This document shows, in pieces, positions 19,349 through 26,539 of a DNA stretch of 64,000 nucleotides. The notes beneath the pieces were generated by a model, which worked only from the letters and a program-made list of their open reading frames with translations, had not been told where the DNA came from and ran no database searches. Origin of the DNA: JAXIPB01 sp045403155 (GTDB lineage Bacteria > Actinomycetota > Actinomycetes > Mycobacteriales > Micromonosporaceae); the NCBI GenBank assembly GCA_045403155.1, contig JAXIPB010000013.1:1-64000 (forward strand), read 5' to 3'. Made by a program: the position numbers and the translations under genes. Numbering within the stretch: the first letter of the stretch is position 1; each line of letters opens with the position of its first letter.

Positions 19349-19627
19349 CTACGAGTCCACATTGGTCCCGACTGCGTCATACTGTCTCGCGCGCTGCCTC
19401 TGAATCGCGGCCGCGACGGCCGCCACAACGGCACGGCGACGGGACACGCGAGGGGTTTCGCGCGGGGTTTCGCGTTGAGTAGCGCGCCTAGCGGCTCGCT
19501 CGGCAATGCGTTCTTCGCGTTGCGCGCGCCGCGCATCACGTGCCACGCGAGACCGAGCGGCGTCGGCGTGCATGTCCGCGCGACGCGTGGCCGCCACCTG
19601 CGCCATTATGTGGTCGGAGAAATTCAT
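19349..19627 (-). CDS. Small Arg/Ala-rich protein of unknown function
   Basis: A 92-residue protein beginning MNFSDHIMAQVAATRRADMH. The ribosome site GAGGAGGTGA five bases before the ATG at 19627 is one of the strongest in the window and decides the start. The middle is a charged Ala/Arg/Glu helix (DAARSRVARDARRAQREERI), likely a long amphipathic helix or coiled coil, followed by a basic Thr/Arg stretch. No signal peptide or membrane helix is seen. It is followed after 50 bp by the NlpC/P60 gene and the two are probably one operon. The composition could fit nucleic acid binding but nothing specific supports that. Confidence 0.65.
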   Translation of the reverse strand: MNFSDHIMAQVAATRRADMHADAARSRVARDARRAQREERIAERAARRATQRETPRETPRVSRRRAVVAAVAAAIQRQRARQYDAVGTNVDS

Positions 19628-20180
19628 CGTAATCACCTCCTCGTCTCACCTACATACAGACACAAGGACGGCCGACGGTTTCTCACGATCCTCGAAGTTG
19701 ATTTGTGCAGGGGCAAAGGTGCGACCGTGCGACGATCGACAATGGACGCAAGGACCCCCTCCGCGGAGAGCCACCAACCACTCGCGGAACCTCCAGGAGG
19801 ACTACGACGCCACTGCCGTCCAGGAATTCGAGCCCGCGCCGGAGCCTGCCGACCCCGCGCTCTGGGACGTCGGCCAGGTCCCGAGGTTTGGTCGAGGCGA
19901 AGAGGGTCACGTCACTCGGGATCGGTATTCGACTCGCGATCCCAGCGGCTGCGGCTGCTCTGACGTGCTGGCATCGTCACTGTGTTCTTCCGCGACGACA
20001 GAAGGCGACGAGCCAGGGTCGCCAGCATCAGGGCGTGGCATCGCGGCAGTCGGTTTCCGTGTCTGTTGGGCCCCAGACGGCCGAGTGACGGTTGATTACA
20101 ACCAAAACGCCGATACGTGTCGAGTGCCGTCCCGCATAATGTCACGCGCGGTGGCTCAGGCGCACGACGAGGGAGTGGCG
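19628..20180. other. Intergenic region of 553 bp with a possible coding remnant
   Basis: The left end must hold the promoter of the minus-strand small-protein/NlpC operon and the right end that of the CAP-domain gene. Between about 19790 and 19930 the plus strand reads in an acidic, Pro-rich frame (for example LQEDYDATAVQEFEPAPEPA) that looks more protein-like than random, but it has no convincing start and runs into low-quality sequence. It may be the tail of a lost gene. I see no hairpin or promoter that stands out. Confidence 0.3.
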
Positions 20181-21833
20181 ATGCGGAGAGTGCGTCTGGC
20201 GGCCCCAACCGTCATTGTTGTGATGGCAGCATTGCTGGCCGGGCCGGTGCCTGGGTCGCCGAGGTCGGTGGCAGCTTGGGCGAACGATGCGCAGCCGCAG
20301 AACGCGTTGTCCGATCCGGCGTGGCTACAGGAGATAAACCTCTATCGAGGCGCGTCGGGCCTGGCACTGGTCGCGGAGGAGCCGGCTTGGTCAAACGCGA
20401 TCATGCTTCACCTCACCTATCTCGCCTACACGCCCGCTCAGTACCGCACCGGGCAGTACGCCAGTCCGCACTCGGAGAATCCGACGAGCCCGTACTACAC
20501 GGCCGAGGGAGCCCACGCAGGCGCCGTTAGCCTGCTGATCTCGGGCGGCTTCTTTGACGCGAAGTCCAATATCGATCTTTGGTTGGGCGCGCCGTACCAC
20601 GGGGCGGGTATGTTCTCGCCACAGCTGACCAAGGTGGCGTACGCCTACCTCCTAGGCTACGTCGGCCTCAACGTGGGCGACGGGCTTGACTGGACCGTGG
20701 AGAACCCGACGGACGTGATCGTCTTCCCAGGCGCCGGAATGACCACGAACCTGTACGCGTTCTCCGGCAACGAGACTCCGAACCCGCTCGCCGCATGCGG
20801 CTGGCCTGAGCCTGGCTGGGGCGACGAGCCCGTGGGACTGCCACTCATTATCCTCACCACCGCCGAGCCGTCCCTGAGTCTCAGCGCCACGCTTGTCGCC
20901 GGCGACGGCCCTGATTTCAGCACAGCCGACGGCAGTCTCTGTGTCGTCGACGTTGCGCACCCGTCGGGCCAGGCGTCGTCCCTGGTTAACTCTCCGGCAG
21001 TGTCGCCGTCGCCGGGTGCGCGGAGCATTCTGAGCGTGGCGGTGCAGTCGGGTGGCTATTACGAGATCTTCCTCCTGCCCCGCCGAGGCTTGACCTTTAG
21101 CCGCTACCGGGCGACGGTGACCCAGTCTGGTCAGGCGCCGATCAGCTGGTCCTTCGTCGTTGCTCCACCATTCGGAGTTGGTCCCAAGAAGCCGCTTGTG
21201 CTCCACGTGACCGACAGTGGCGCTGACACAGTGATGGGCAATCTCACGGTGACAGGGCCAGACGGTGTTGGCTACACGACGGCGTACCCGTGCCTGAACG
21301 GCCGGCCCAATGCCTCCAACAACAACTACGTCGCAAATCAGACCATCCCGAACTTCGTGGCCGTACATCCCGACGCGAACGGTGATATCTGCCTGTACAC
21401 ACACGCCTATGCCAACATCATCTGGGACCAGGTTGTAGAGACCGACGCGTTCACCGCACACAACGCGGTACGGATGCTTGACACCCGTGCCGGCTCTAAG
21501 CCTGCAAATGGGGCGGTCAAGAGGCTGCACGTCACGAGCAGTGGCGCGGACACCGTGCTGGGGAACCTGACGGTCACGCAGCCCGCGGGCCCCGGGTACA
21601 CGACGGTATACCCGTGCCTGGCTGGGCGGCCCAACGCCTCCAACAACAACTACGTCACCAACCAGACCATCCCGAACTTCGTGGCCGCTCACCCGGATGC
21701 CAACGGTGACATCTGCATCTACACCAGCCGCAGCGCGCACCTGATCTGGGACCAGGTCACCGAGACCGACGCGTTCACGGCACACAACGCGGTCCGCGTC
21801 TACGACACCCGCTTTCCGAGGTCGTTCTACTAG
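20181..21833 (+). CDS. Secreted CAP/SCP-domain protein with two C-terminal repeat domains
   Basis: The frame is open from 19506, but the ATG at 20181 follows GAGGGAG and starts a signal peptide (APTVIVVMAALLAGPVPG), giving 550 residues. Residues about 40-170 match the CAP/SCP pattern of actinobacterial wall proteins (WLQEINLYRGASGLALV, SPHSENPTSPYYTAEGAHAG, IDLWLGAPYHGAGMF). The C-terminus carries two 95-residue units about 80 percent identical to each other, each with GNLTVT, GYTT-YPCL, RPNASNNNY, QTIPNF, NGDIC and a final DTR. This is a variant of a repeat common in secreted actinobacterial proteins and probably serves surface attachment or stability. The biochemical role of the CAP domain here is unknown. 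Confidence 0.8.
   Translation: MRRVRLAAPTVIVVMAALLAGPVPGSPRSVAAWANDAQPQNALSDPAWLQEINLYRGASGLALVAEEPAWSNAIMLHLTYLAYTPAQYRTGQYASPHSENPTSPYYTAEGAHAGAVSLLISGGFFDAKSNIDLWLGAPYHGAGMFSPQLTKVAYAYLLGYVGLNVGDGLDWTVENPTDVIVFPGAGMTTNLYAFSGNETPNPLAACGWPEPGWGDEPVGLPLIILTTAEPSLSLSATLVAGDGPDFSTADGSLCVVDVAHPSGQASSLVNSPAVSPSPGARSILSVAVQSGGYYEIFLLPRRGLTFSRYRATVTQSGQAPISWSFVVAPPFGVGPKKPLVLHVTDSGADTVMGNLTVTGPDGVGYTTAYPCLNGRPNASNNNYVANQTIPNFVAVHPDANGDICLYTHAYANIIWDQVVETDAFTAHNAVRMLDTRAGSKPANGAVKRLHVTSSGADTVLGNLTVTQPAGPGYTTVYPCLAGRPNASNNNYVTNQTIPNFVAAHPDANGDICIYTSRSAHLIWDQVTETDAFTAHNAVRVYDTRFPRSFY
21198..21815 (+). repeat. Two tandem coding repeats (about 321-bp unit)
   Basis: Two copies of a 95-residue domain, at about 21198-21482 and 21525-21812, separated by a 12-residue linker at the end of the CAP-domain protein. 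Long identical DNA runs around the RPNASNNNY segment show a fairly recent duplication or ongoing gene conversion. Confidence 0.8.
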
Positions 21834-21919
21834 TTGGCGTCAGTCATCGCACCGACCTTGGTGACCTGCCCGCGGCCGAGAGCGTAGCGACGGCGTGGTT
21901 ATCGCTCGAAGCGCGCAGC

Positions 21920-22156
21920 CAGGGTCGGCGCGGGCCGGCGGGTACCTCCGGCGGCGACGCGATCGCCAATGCCACCGGCTGGTCGGCCGACGAGGGATAC
22001 GAGGTGGACGCGGTGCCATCCATGCGGATGATCGTGGATCTGTCCAACCTGGACGAATCCCGGTGGATTCAGTTCACCGGGAACTCAGGACACGCCTTCC
22101 ACCGCAACTACGACGACCAGTTCGAACTTTGGCGTACGGGACAGAACCGCGTCTGA
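21920..22156 (+). pseudogene. C-terminal remnant of a penicillin acylase family protein
   Basis: One plus frame ending TGA at 22156 reads GPAGTSGGDAIANATGW, then YEVDAVPSMRMIVDLSN, FTGNSGHAFHRNYDDQFELW. That is the highly characteristic end of penicillin/acyl-homoserine-lactone acylases of the Ntn-hydrolase fold (the PSMR-VVDL and SGH-YDDQ-LW segments). Nothing upstream resembles the remaining 700 or so residues, including the catalytic Ser of the beta chain, so this is a 3-prime stub left by a deletion. The remnant abuts the end of the CAP-domain gene, which may mark the deletion boundary. Confidence 0.7.
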
Positions 22157-22183
22157 CCGCGCCGCGTACGTTGGGGCGGGATG

Positions 22184-22816
22184 CTATGCCTGAGGGATCC
22201 AAAGCCTGTTGGTGAGCAAATTGACGCGCTCCGTGCACCAATGGTCCCAGGCTTCGGTGAGTCTCAATCCGCCGGCCGTTCGCGTAAACCGATAGCTGCC
22301 CTGTGGCGCGTTACCGCAGGTGTCCGCCGAGAAGAGCGTTATCACGATCGTTGATCCGGCCTGCGACCAGGACGCACCGGCGACGACGCCGAGATAGGTC
22401 TCCGGCGCCTGCACGACCAACCGGCCGTCGGCGTGGAAGGTCAGCCGCCAGGTGCCCCAGAGGCGCTCCCGTTGTATGACAAGGCCCTGATTAGGGACGG
22501 TCGCGACGAAGGTGCCCAGCAACTCCGACGTCGACTGCTGCGCCGTTGACGTCGGTGAGGTCGATGGCGAGACCGACTGCGATTCGCCGGGATCGGGCGA
22601 TGGGCTGCCGCCGGAGCGGGCGACCGCCGCAACAGCGACGGGGATCCCGACCACGGCACAGATGGCCGCGACGGCCGCCGTCTTCCTCAGCGCCAATCGC
22701 CGCTGGCCGCGCGCAGTGGCCTGCGTGAGCAGCGGGGCGATCGCGGGGTCGATGGTGTCGGCCAGTTCGGTGAGGCCCTCGCGAAGTCGATGATCCAAAG
22801 CGTCAGTGAACATCAT
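22184..22816 (-). CDS. Membrane-anchored anti-sigma-like partner of the SigE-family factor
   Basis: A 210-residue protein: a cytoplasmic N-terminus (FTDALDHRLREGLTELADTI) typical of proteins encoded after SigE-family sigma factors, one membrane helix (AAVAAICAVVGIPVAVAAV), a Pro/Ser-rich linker and an extracytoplasmic domain (GTWRLTFHADGRLVVQAPE) that looks like a small beta-rich fold. The ATG at 22816 lies inside the end of the sigma gene (14-bp overlap) with GGGAG upstream, so translation is coupled. It probably holds the sigma factor until an external signal is sensed. No zinc-binding HxxxCxxC motif is visible, so the mechanism differs from ZAS-type anti-sigma factors. Confidence 0.7.
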   Translation of the reverse strand: MMFTDALDHRLREGLTELADTIDPAIAPLLTQATARGQRRLALRKTAAVAAICAVVGIPVAVAAVARSGGSPSPDPGESQSVSPSTSPTSTAQQSTSELLGTFVATVPNQGLVIQRERLWGTWRLTFHADGRLVVQAPETYLGVVAGASWSQAGSTIVITLFSADTCGNAPQGSYRFTRTAGGLRLTEAWDHWCTERVNLLTNRLWIPQA

Positions 22817-23297
22817 CGAGCTCCCGTTCCTCGAGTCGCCGCGCCAGATCCTGGCGTGCGCGGTGCAGTGTTGCCTTCGCGGCTGGCACGGAGCAATCCA
22901 ACAACTCGGCCACCTCCGCCATCGGTCTGTCCTCGTAATAGAAGAGCACCACCGCCGCGCGCTGCCGGGCCGGCAAGGCGGCGACCGCCTGCAGCAGATC
23001 AACGTCGGCTGCCGCGTTTTCCGGGTAGGGTTCGGCCTGGCGGAGCGTGAGCATCAGCCCGAGATTTTCGCGGCGGACTGCCCGGACGGCCAAGCGGATG
23101 GCTACTCGCCGGACCCACGCCTCTGGACGGTCGAACTGCGAGACGCGTGGCCAATGCAGATACAGCTGCACGAACGCGTCCTGGGTCACGTCGTGGGCGC
23201 GTTCGCGCTCCCGAACGATCAGGTAGACGGTCTGTGCCACCCAGCGAAACTGGGCAGCATAGAACGTCGCATACTCCCCGTCGCGCCTGGCTGCCAC
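22803..23297 (-). CDS. SigE-family RNA polymerase sigma factor (ECF)
   Basis: A 164-residue group IV sigma factor. Region 2 contains QTVYLIVRERERAHDVTQDAF and LYLHWPRV; region 4 contains LPARQRAAVVLFYYEDRPMAE and DCSVPAAKATLHRARQDLA. The gene uses a GTG start (VAARRDGEYATFYAAQF), the usual beginning of the SigE/SigL-like actinobacterial family. It directs RNA polymerase to a set of stress or envelope genes that cannot be named from the window. It is followed, with overlap, by the membrane-anchored partner, and its promoter should lie in the 145 bp before 23443. Confidence 0.88.
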   Translation of the reverse strand: MAARRDGEYATFYAAQFRWVAQTVYLIVRERERAHDVTQDAFVQLYLHWPRVSQFDRPEAWVRRVAIRLAVRAVRRENLGLMLTLRQAEPYPENAAADVDLLQAVAALPARQRAAVVLFYYEDRPMAEVAELLDCSVPAAKATLHRARQDLARRLEERELDDVH

Positions 23298-23442
23298 CGC
23301 CCAAACCCCTTCCGGCAGGCTCGACGTCCCAGAGCGAAGTGTCCGCGTGCACGCATGGCGGTCACAAGGTTCCGGTTCGCCAGATCTGTTCTCTTACAGA
23401 CCCGAGCACCGGTAATGGTTACGCGGGAAATCGGGTCGGCTC

Positions 23443-26343
23443 TCAGCCCGATGGTGATGGCTGTGGCCGTGGACCCGCTACCGGGGATGTGGCGATCTTC
23501 GGCACCCGGAACGTGCGGTTCTGGGGGTCGAGTGCCAAAGCCGACGCCGCGCCGATCATGAACTGCCGCCAGATGGTGGCGGCGTGCGTCGATCCGTAAA
23601 CGTCGGACCGACCGTCCTTCGTGGTCAATGCCTTGCCGTCGGTGGTGCCGAGCCAGACCGCCACGGCGAGCGCCCTGGTATATCCGACCATCCATGTGTG
23701 GGCATTCTGGGTGGTGCTGTTGGCGGCCTGCCACGTGCCGGTCTTCCCGGCGGCGTCCCAGCCGTTGGCCAACTTCGCGGACGGTACCTGGCTCAGCGTC
23801 CACGTCAACTCGTCAACCTGCTGTTCACTGAGCCCAATATCGGATTGCGTGAGTCCTTCGGCGTAGACCCGCTCGCCATGCTTGGTCACTTCCCGGACGA
23901 AATGCGCCTGTGCGCGCTTGCCGCCGGCCGCGAACGTCGCCAGTCCATTGGCGTGGTCGAGGACGGTCACGCCGTACTGCCCGATGCCGACCTCGGTCCA
24001 GAACTTACCCACGCCCGTCGTTGACGCCGAGGTTGCGACCAGGTCCTTGCCGGCCCGGCCGCGAAGGTCAACCCGGAGTGGTTGTGGCTGGCCCTTGTTG
24101 TCCGCCCACATCGAGTCGATTCCGGCCCGGCTGGCCATGTCGATGACGTTGGCCGGGCCGAGCCGCTCGGTTAAATCGAAGAACGGAACGTTCAGTGACG
24201 CGATCGTCGCCTCGACGAGGGTGCAGGTCGGTTGGCATTTCGCCGTTGACGCGTTGCGGACCGGCCCAGCCTTCGAGCCTCGTGTACGTCCGCTGGCCGG
24301 GAACTCCTTCACGGCCGGCGCCTGCCAGCGCGACCACAACGAGATCTTCTGCCGCAGCGCCTCCGCCAGGTCGTAGACCTTGAACGACGAGCCTGGCGGA
24401 TGCTGGCCGAAGCCGCGCGCGTTGCCGTCGTCGTCGTAGAACCATCCCGCGTGGTCGGCGCCGGTGCCCGTACTGCCACCGTAGTACGCCAGGACCCGTC
24501 CGGTTCCTGGCTCGACGGCCACCAGGGCGGCCTGCCAGTTGGCCGGTTGACCGCGGACGGCGGCCGGTGCGGTCGCGCGTCGAATGTCGGCCGACGCCTC
24601 GGCCACGTCCTGAGCCCGTTTGTCCAGCGTGGTGATGATCCGGAAGCCACCGCTGCGGATGTAGTCGGGCGCCTTGTCCATGAATGGATCGCGCTGCCGG
24701 AGCTCACTCAGGACGTGGTTGACCACCAGACCGGTCGGACGGTCCAACCCGTCCTGCGACGTGCTCGCGTCGAGGGCACGAACCGTGTACGGGTACTCCA
24801 ATTCGGCCGCCTCGACGCTGGACAGGAAGCCCAACGACACCATGCCCTCGCGGACATACTCCCAGCGCGAGACCGAGTTCGCCGCCGCCGTCCCGCCTCG
24901 CGCCGGGTCGTAGCCCGGGTGGCCCTCGGGATCGTACGGATCAGGCTCGGGCTGCTTGACCAGCGAGGCGAGAATCATCGCTTCCGCCATGGTGACCTGC
25001 TGGTCCGCGGGGGCCGTCCACCTCACCGTCTTAGCAAAGAAGGCCTGCGCGGCGGCCTCGATGCCATAGGCTCCCCGGCCAAACGGGACGGTGTTGAGGT
25101 AGAACTCCAGGATCTCCTCCTTGGAGTACTTGTTGTCCATCTTCCAGGCCAGCATCGCCTCGCGTGCCTTGCGGGCGTAGGTGACCCCGCTGAGGTCGGC
25201 CGCGACGCGCGCGTATTGCTGGGTAATTGTGGAGCCGCCCTGCGTGGCCCCGCCGGTGACGTTGTTCCAGGCGGCGCGCAGCACGGCGTTGAAATCGACC
25301 CCGTCGTGGATCCAGAAGGTGCGGTCCTCGGCGGCGACGATGGTCTGTTTCACGGCGGAGTTCATCTCGTCCAGCGCCAGAATTGTTCGATTCTCCGTGC
25401 CGAGCCTGGCCATCGGAGTCACGCCGTCGCTGAAGTAGATCGTCGTCGACTCGGGCAGCTCGAGCTGCGCGGGCGTCGGTATTCTGTCTACATAGTACGC
25501 GCCGACGGCCAGACCGGCCGACGTGACCAACATGGCGATCATCGACGCGACGAGCAGACGGCGCCGCCGGATTCGCCTGGCCCGATCCCGTTCGACCAAC
25601 CGCCGGACGGTCCTGCGCCGGGCCGCCTGGCGCTGGGCCGCCCTGAGCATCGCTGCCTTCTCGAGCGCGGCCCGCCTCGCGGCTTCGCGGCGGCGAGCGG
25701 ATTCGTCCCGTGCGGCAGCCCGCGCAGCGGCGGCAAGGCGGCCGCGCTCCCGCATAGCGGCGCGCCACCGCGCCGGAGAGCGTACGAGCGTCGTGACGAC
25801 GGCGGCCTTCCGATCGACCGTGACCTGGACGGAGGCGGCGCGCGCGAGCCTGCGCATGACTGTCCGCTGGGCGGCAGCGGCCCGAGCGGCTCTGCGAACT
25901 GCGGCCGCTTGCGCTTCGGCCTTGCGTTCCGCCGCGGCCCGGACGGCAGCGGCCTCGCGTTCCGCCGCGGCCCGGGCGGCAGCGGCCTCGCGTTCCACCG
26001 CGGCCCGGGCGGCAGCCTCGCGTTCTACCGCGGCTCTGGCGGCAGCGGCCTCGCGTTCCGCCGCGGCCCGGCCGGCAGCGGCCTCGCGTTTTGCGCGCTT
26101 GGCGTCCCTTCGTGTTGCGGCCTTACGCTTGACCGCCGCCGAAGCCTCCTTCGCGGCGAGATGAACGGCAGCCGCCTGCGTGGACGCCGCCCGTGCGCCC
26201 CGCCGCACCGCCGTCGCAAGAGCGATCACATTTCGCCTGGCGGCCGCGGAGCCGACTCGCACGGCCTTGCGCACCGCCGAAATCAACCCCGCGCCAACAG
26301 AACTGTTCCCGGGGTCTTCGCTTTCCGGGTCCATGCGTGACAC
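23443..26343 (-). CDS. Class A penicillin-binding protein with long repetitive cytoplasmic tail
   Basis: A bifunctional transglycosylase/transpeptidase of 966 residues. One membrane helix near residues 263-285 (LLVASMIAMLVTSAGLAVGA) is followed by the GT51 domain (AAEDRTFWIHDGVDF near 336, GGSTITQQYARV, YLNTVPFGRGAYGIEAAA) and the transpeptidase domain with SSFK near 651, SLN near 716 and KTGTW near 867, all catalytic motifs present. Unusual is the first 260 residues, an Ala/Arg/Glu-rich segment with 11-residue repeats (EREAAAVRAAA type) predicted to be a long charged helix or coiled coil; class A PBPs usually have tens of residues there. It may tether the enzyme to the divisome or elongation machinery. 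The start is GTG 26343 or ATG 26334. Confidence 0.9.
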   Translation of the reverse strand: MSRMDPESEDPGNSSVGAGLISAVRKAVRVGSAAARRNVIALATAVRRGARAASTQAAAVHLAAKEASAAVKRKAATRRDAKRAKREAAAGRAAAEREAAAARAAVEREAAARAAVEREAAAARAAAEREAAAVRAAAERKAEAQAAAVRRAARAAAAQRTVMRRLARAASVQVTVDRKAAVVTTLVRSPARWRAAMRERGRLAAAARAAARDESARRREAARRAALEKAAMLRAAQRQAARRRTVRRLVERDRARRIRRRRLLVASMIAMLVTSAGLAVGAYYVDRIPTPAQLELPESTTIYFSDGVTPMARLGTENRTILALDEMNSAVKQTIVAAEDRTFWIHDGVDFNAVLRAAWNNVTGGATQGGSTITQQYARVAADLSGVTYARKAREAMLAWKMDNKYSKEEILEFYLNTVPFGRGAYGIEAAAQAFFAKTVRWTAPADQQVTMAEAMILASLVKQPEPDPYDPEGHPGYDPARGGTAAANSVSRWEYVREGMVSLGFLSSVEAAELEYPYTVRALDASTSQDGLDRPTGLVVNHVLSELRQRDPFMDKAPDYIRSGGFRIITTLDKRAQDVAEASADIRRATAPAAVRGQPANWQAALVAVEPGTGRVLAYYGGSTGTGADHAGWFYDDDGNARGFGQHPPGSSFKVYDLAEALRQKISLWSRWQAPAVKEFPASGRTRGSKAGPVRNASTAKCQPTCTLVEATIASLNVPFFDLTERLGPANVIDMASRAGIDSMWADNKGQPQPLRVDLRGRAGKDLVATSASTTGVGKFWTEVGIGQYGVTVLDHANGLATFAAGGKRAQAHFVREVTKHGERVYAEGLTQSDIGLSEQQVDELTWTLSQVPSAKLANGWDAAGKTGTWQAANSTTQNAHTWMVGYTRALAVAVWLGTTDGKALTTKDGRSDVYGSTHAATIWRQFMIGAASALALDPQNRTFRVPKIATSPVAGPRPQPSPSG
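25922..26092 (-). repeat. Imperfect 33-bp tandem repeats in the PBP tail
   Basis: About five near-copies of a unit built on cctcgcgttccgccgcggcc (plus-strand text), mostly 33 bp and once 30 bp, encode the EREAAA-RAA heptad-like repeats of the PBP cytoplasmic segment. Unit number is likely to vary between strains. Confidence 0.75.
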
Positions 26344-26539
26344 CGTCCCACGTCGTCCTCAGCAGAATCAACGACATGAGTCGCTGGATGCGAGAGTGGG
26401 CAGTTCTATCCTATTTCTCGCCTTTCTGGAATATAGGAATTCATGGACAGGGCCTCCCGACATTGGGCGCCTCGGGTCGGTCATCGAGGCAGAGGGCATC
26501 AAGGCAGAGGGCATCGACGCCGTTCCCCCCTTACGGACC

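Noticed and set aside
17934..19403. 489-codon plus frame over the methyltransferase and NlpC genes
   Set aside because: Spans two genuine minus-strand genes and their terminator; no recognisable domain.
25922..26092. Short tandem array as a possible CRISPR or origin element
   Set aside because: Units are adjacent, coding and within the PBP tail frame.
24400..26340. 646-codon open frame on the plus strand opposite the PBP gene
   Set aside because: It is the GC-skew shadow of the repetitive PBP tail and catalytic domains; its product is low-complexity Arg/Gly sequence without family motifs.
26180..26539. N-terminal extension of LAL paralogue 1
   Set aside because: The extension lies opposite the PBP start and promoter; the paralogue comparison supports the start at 26540.
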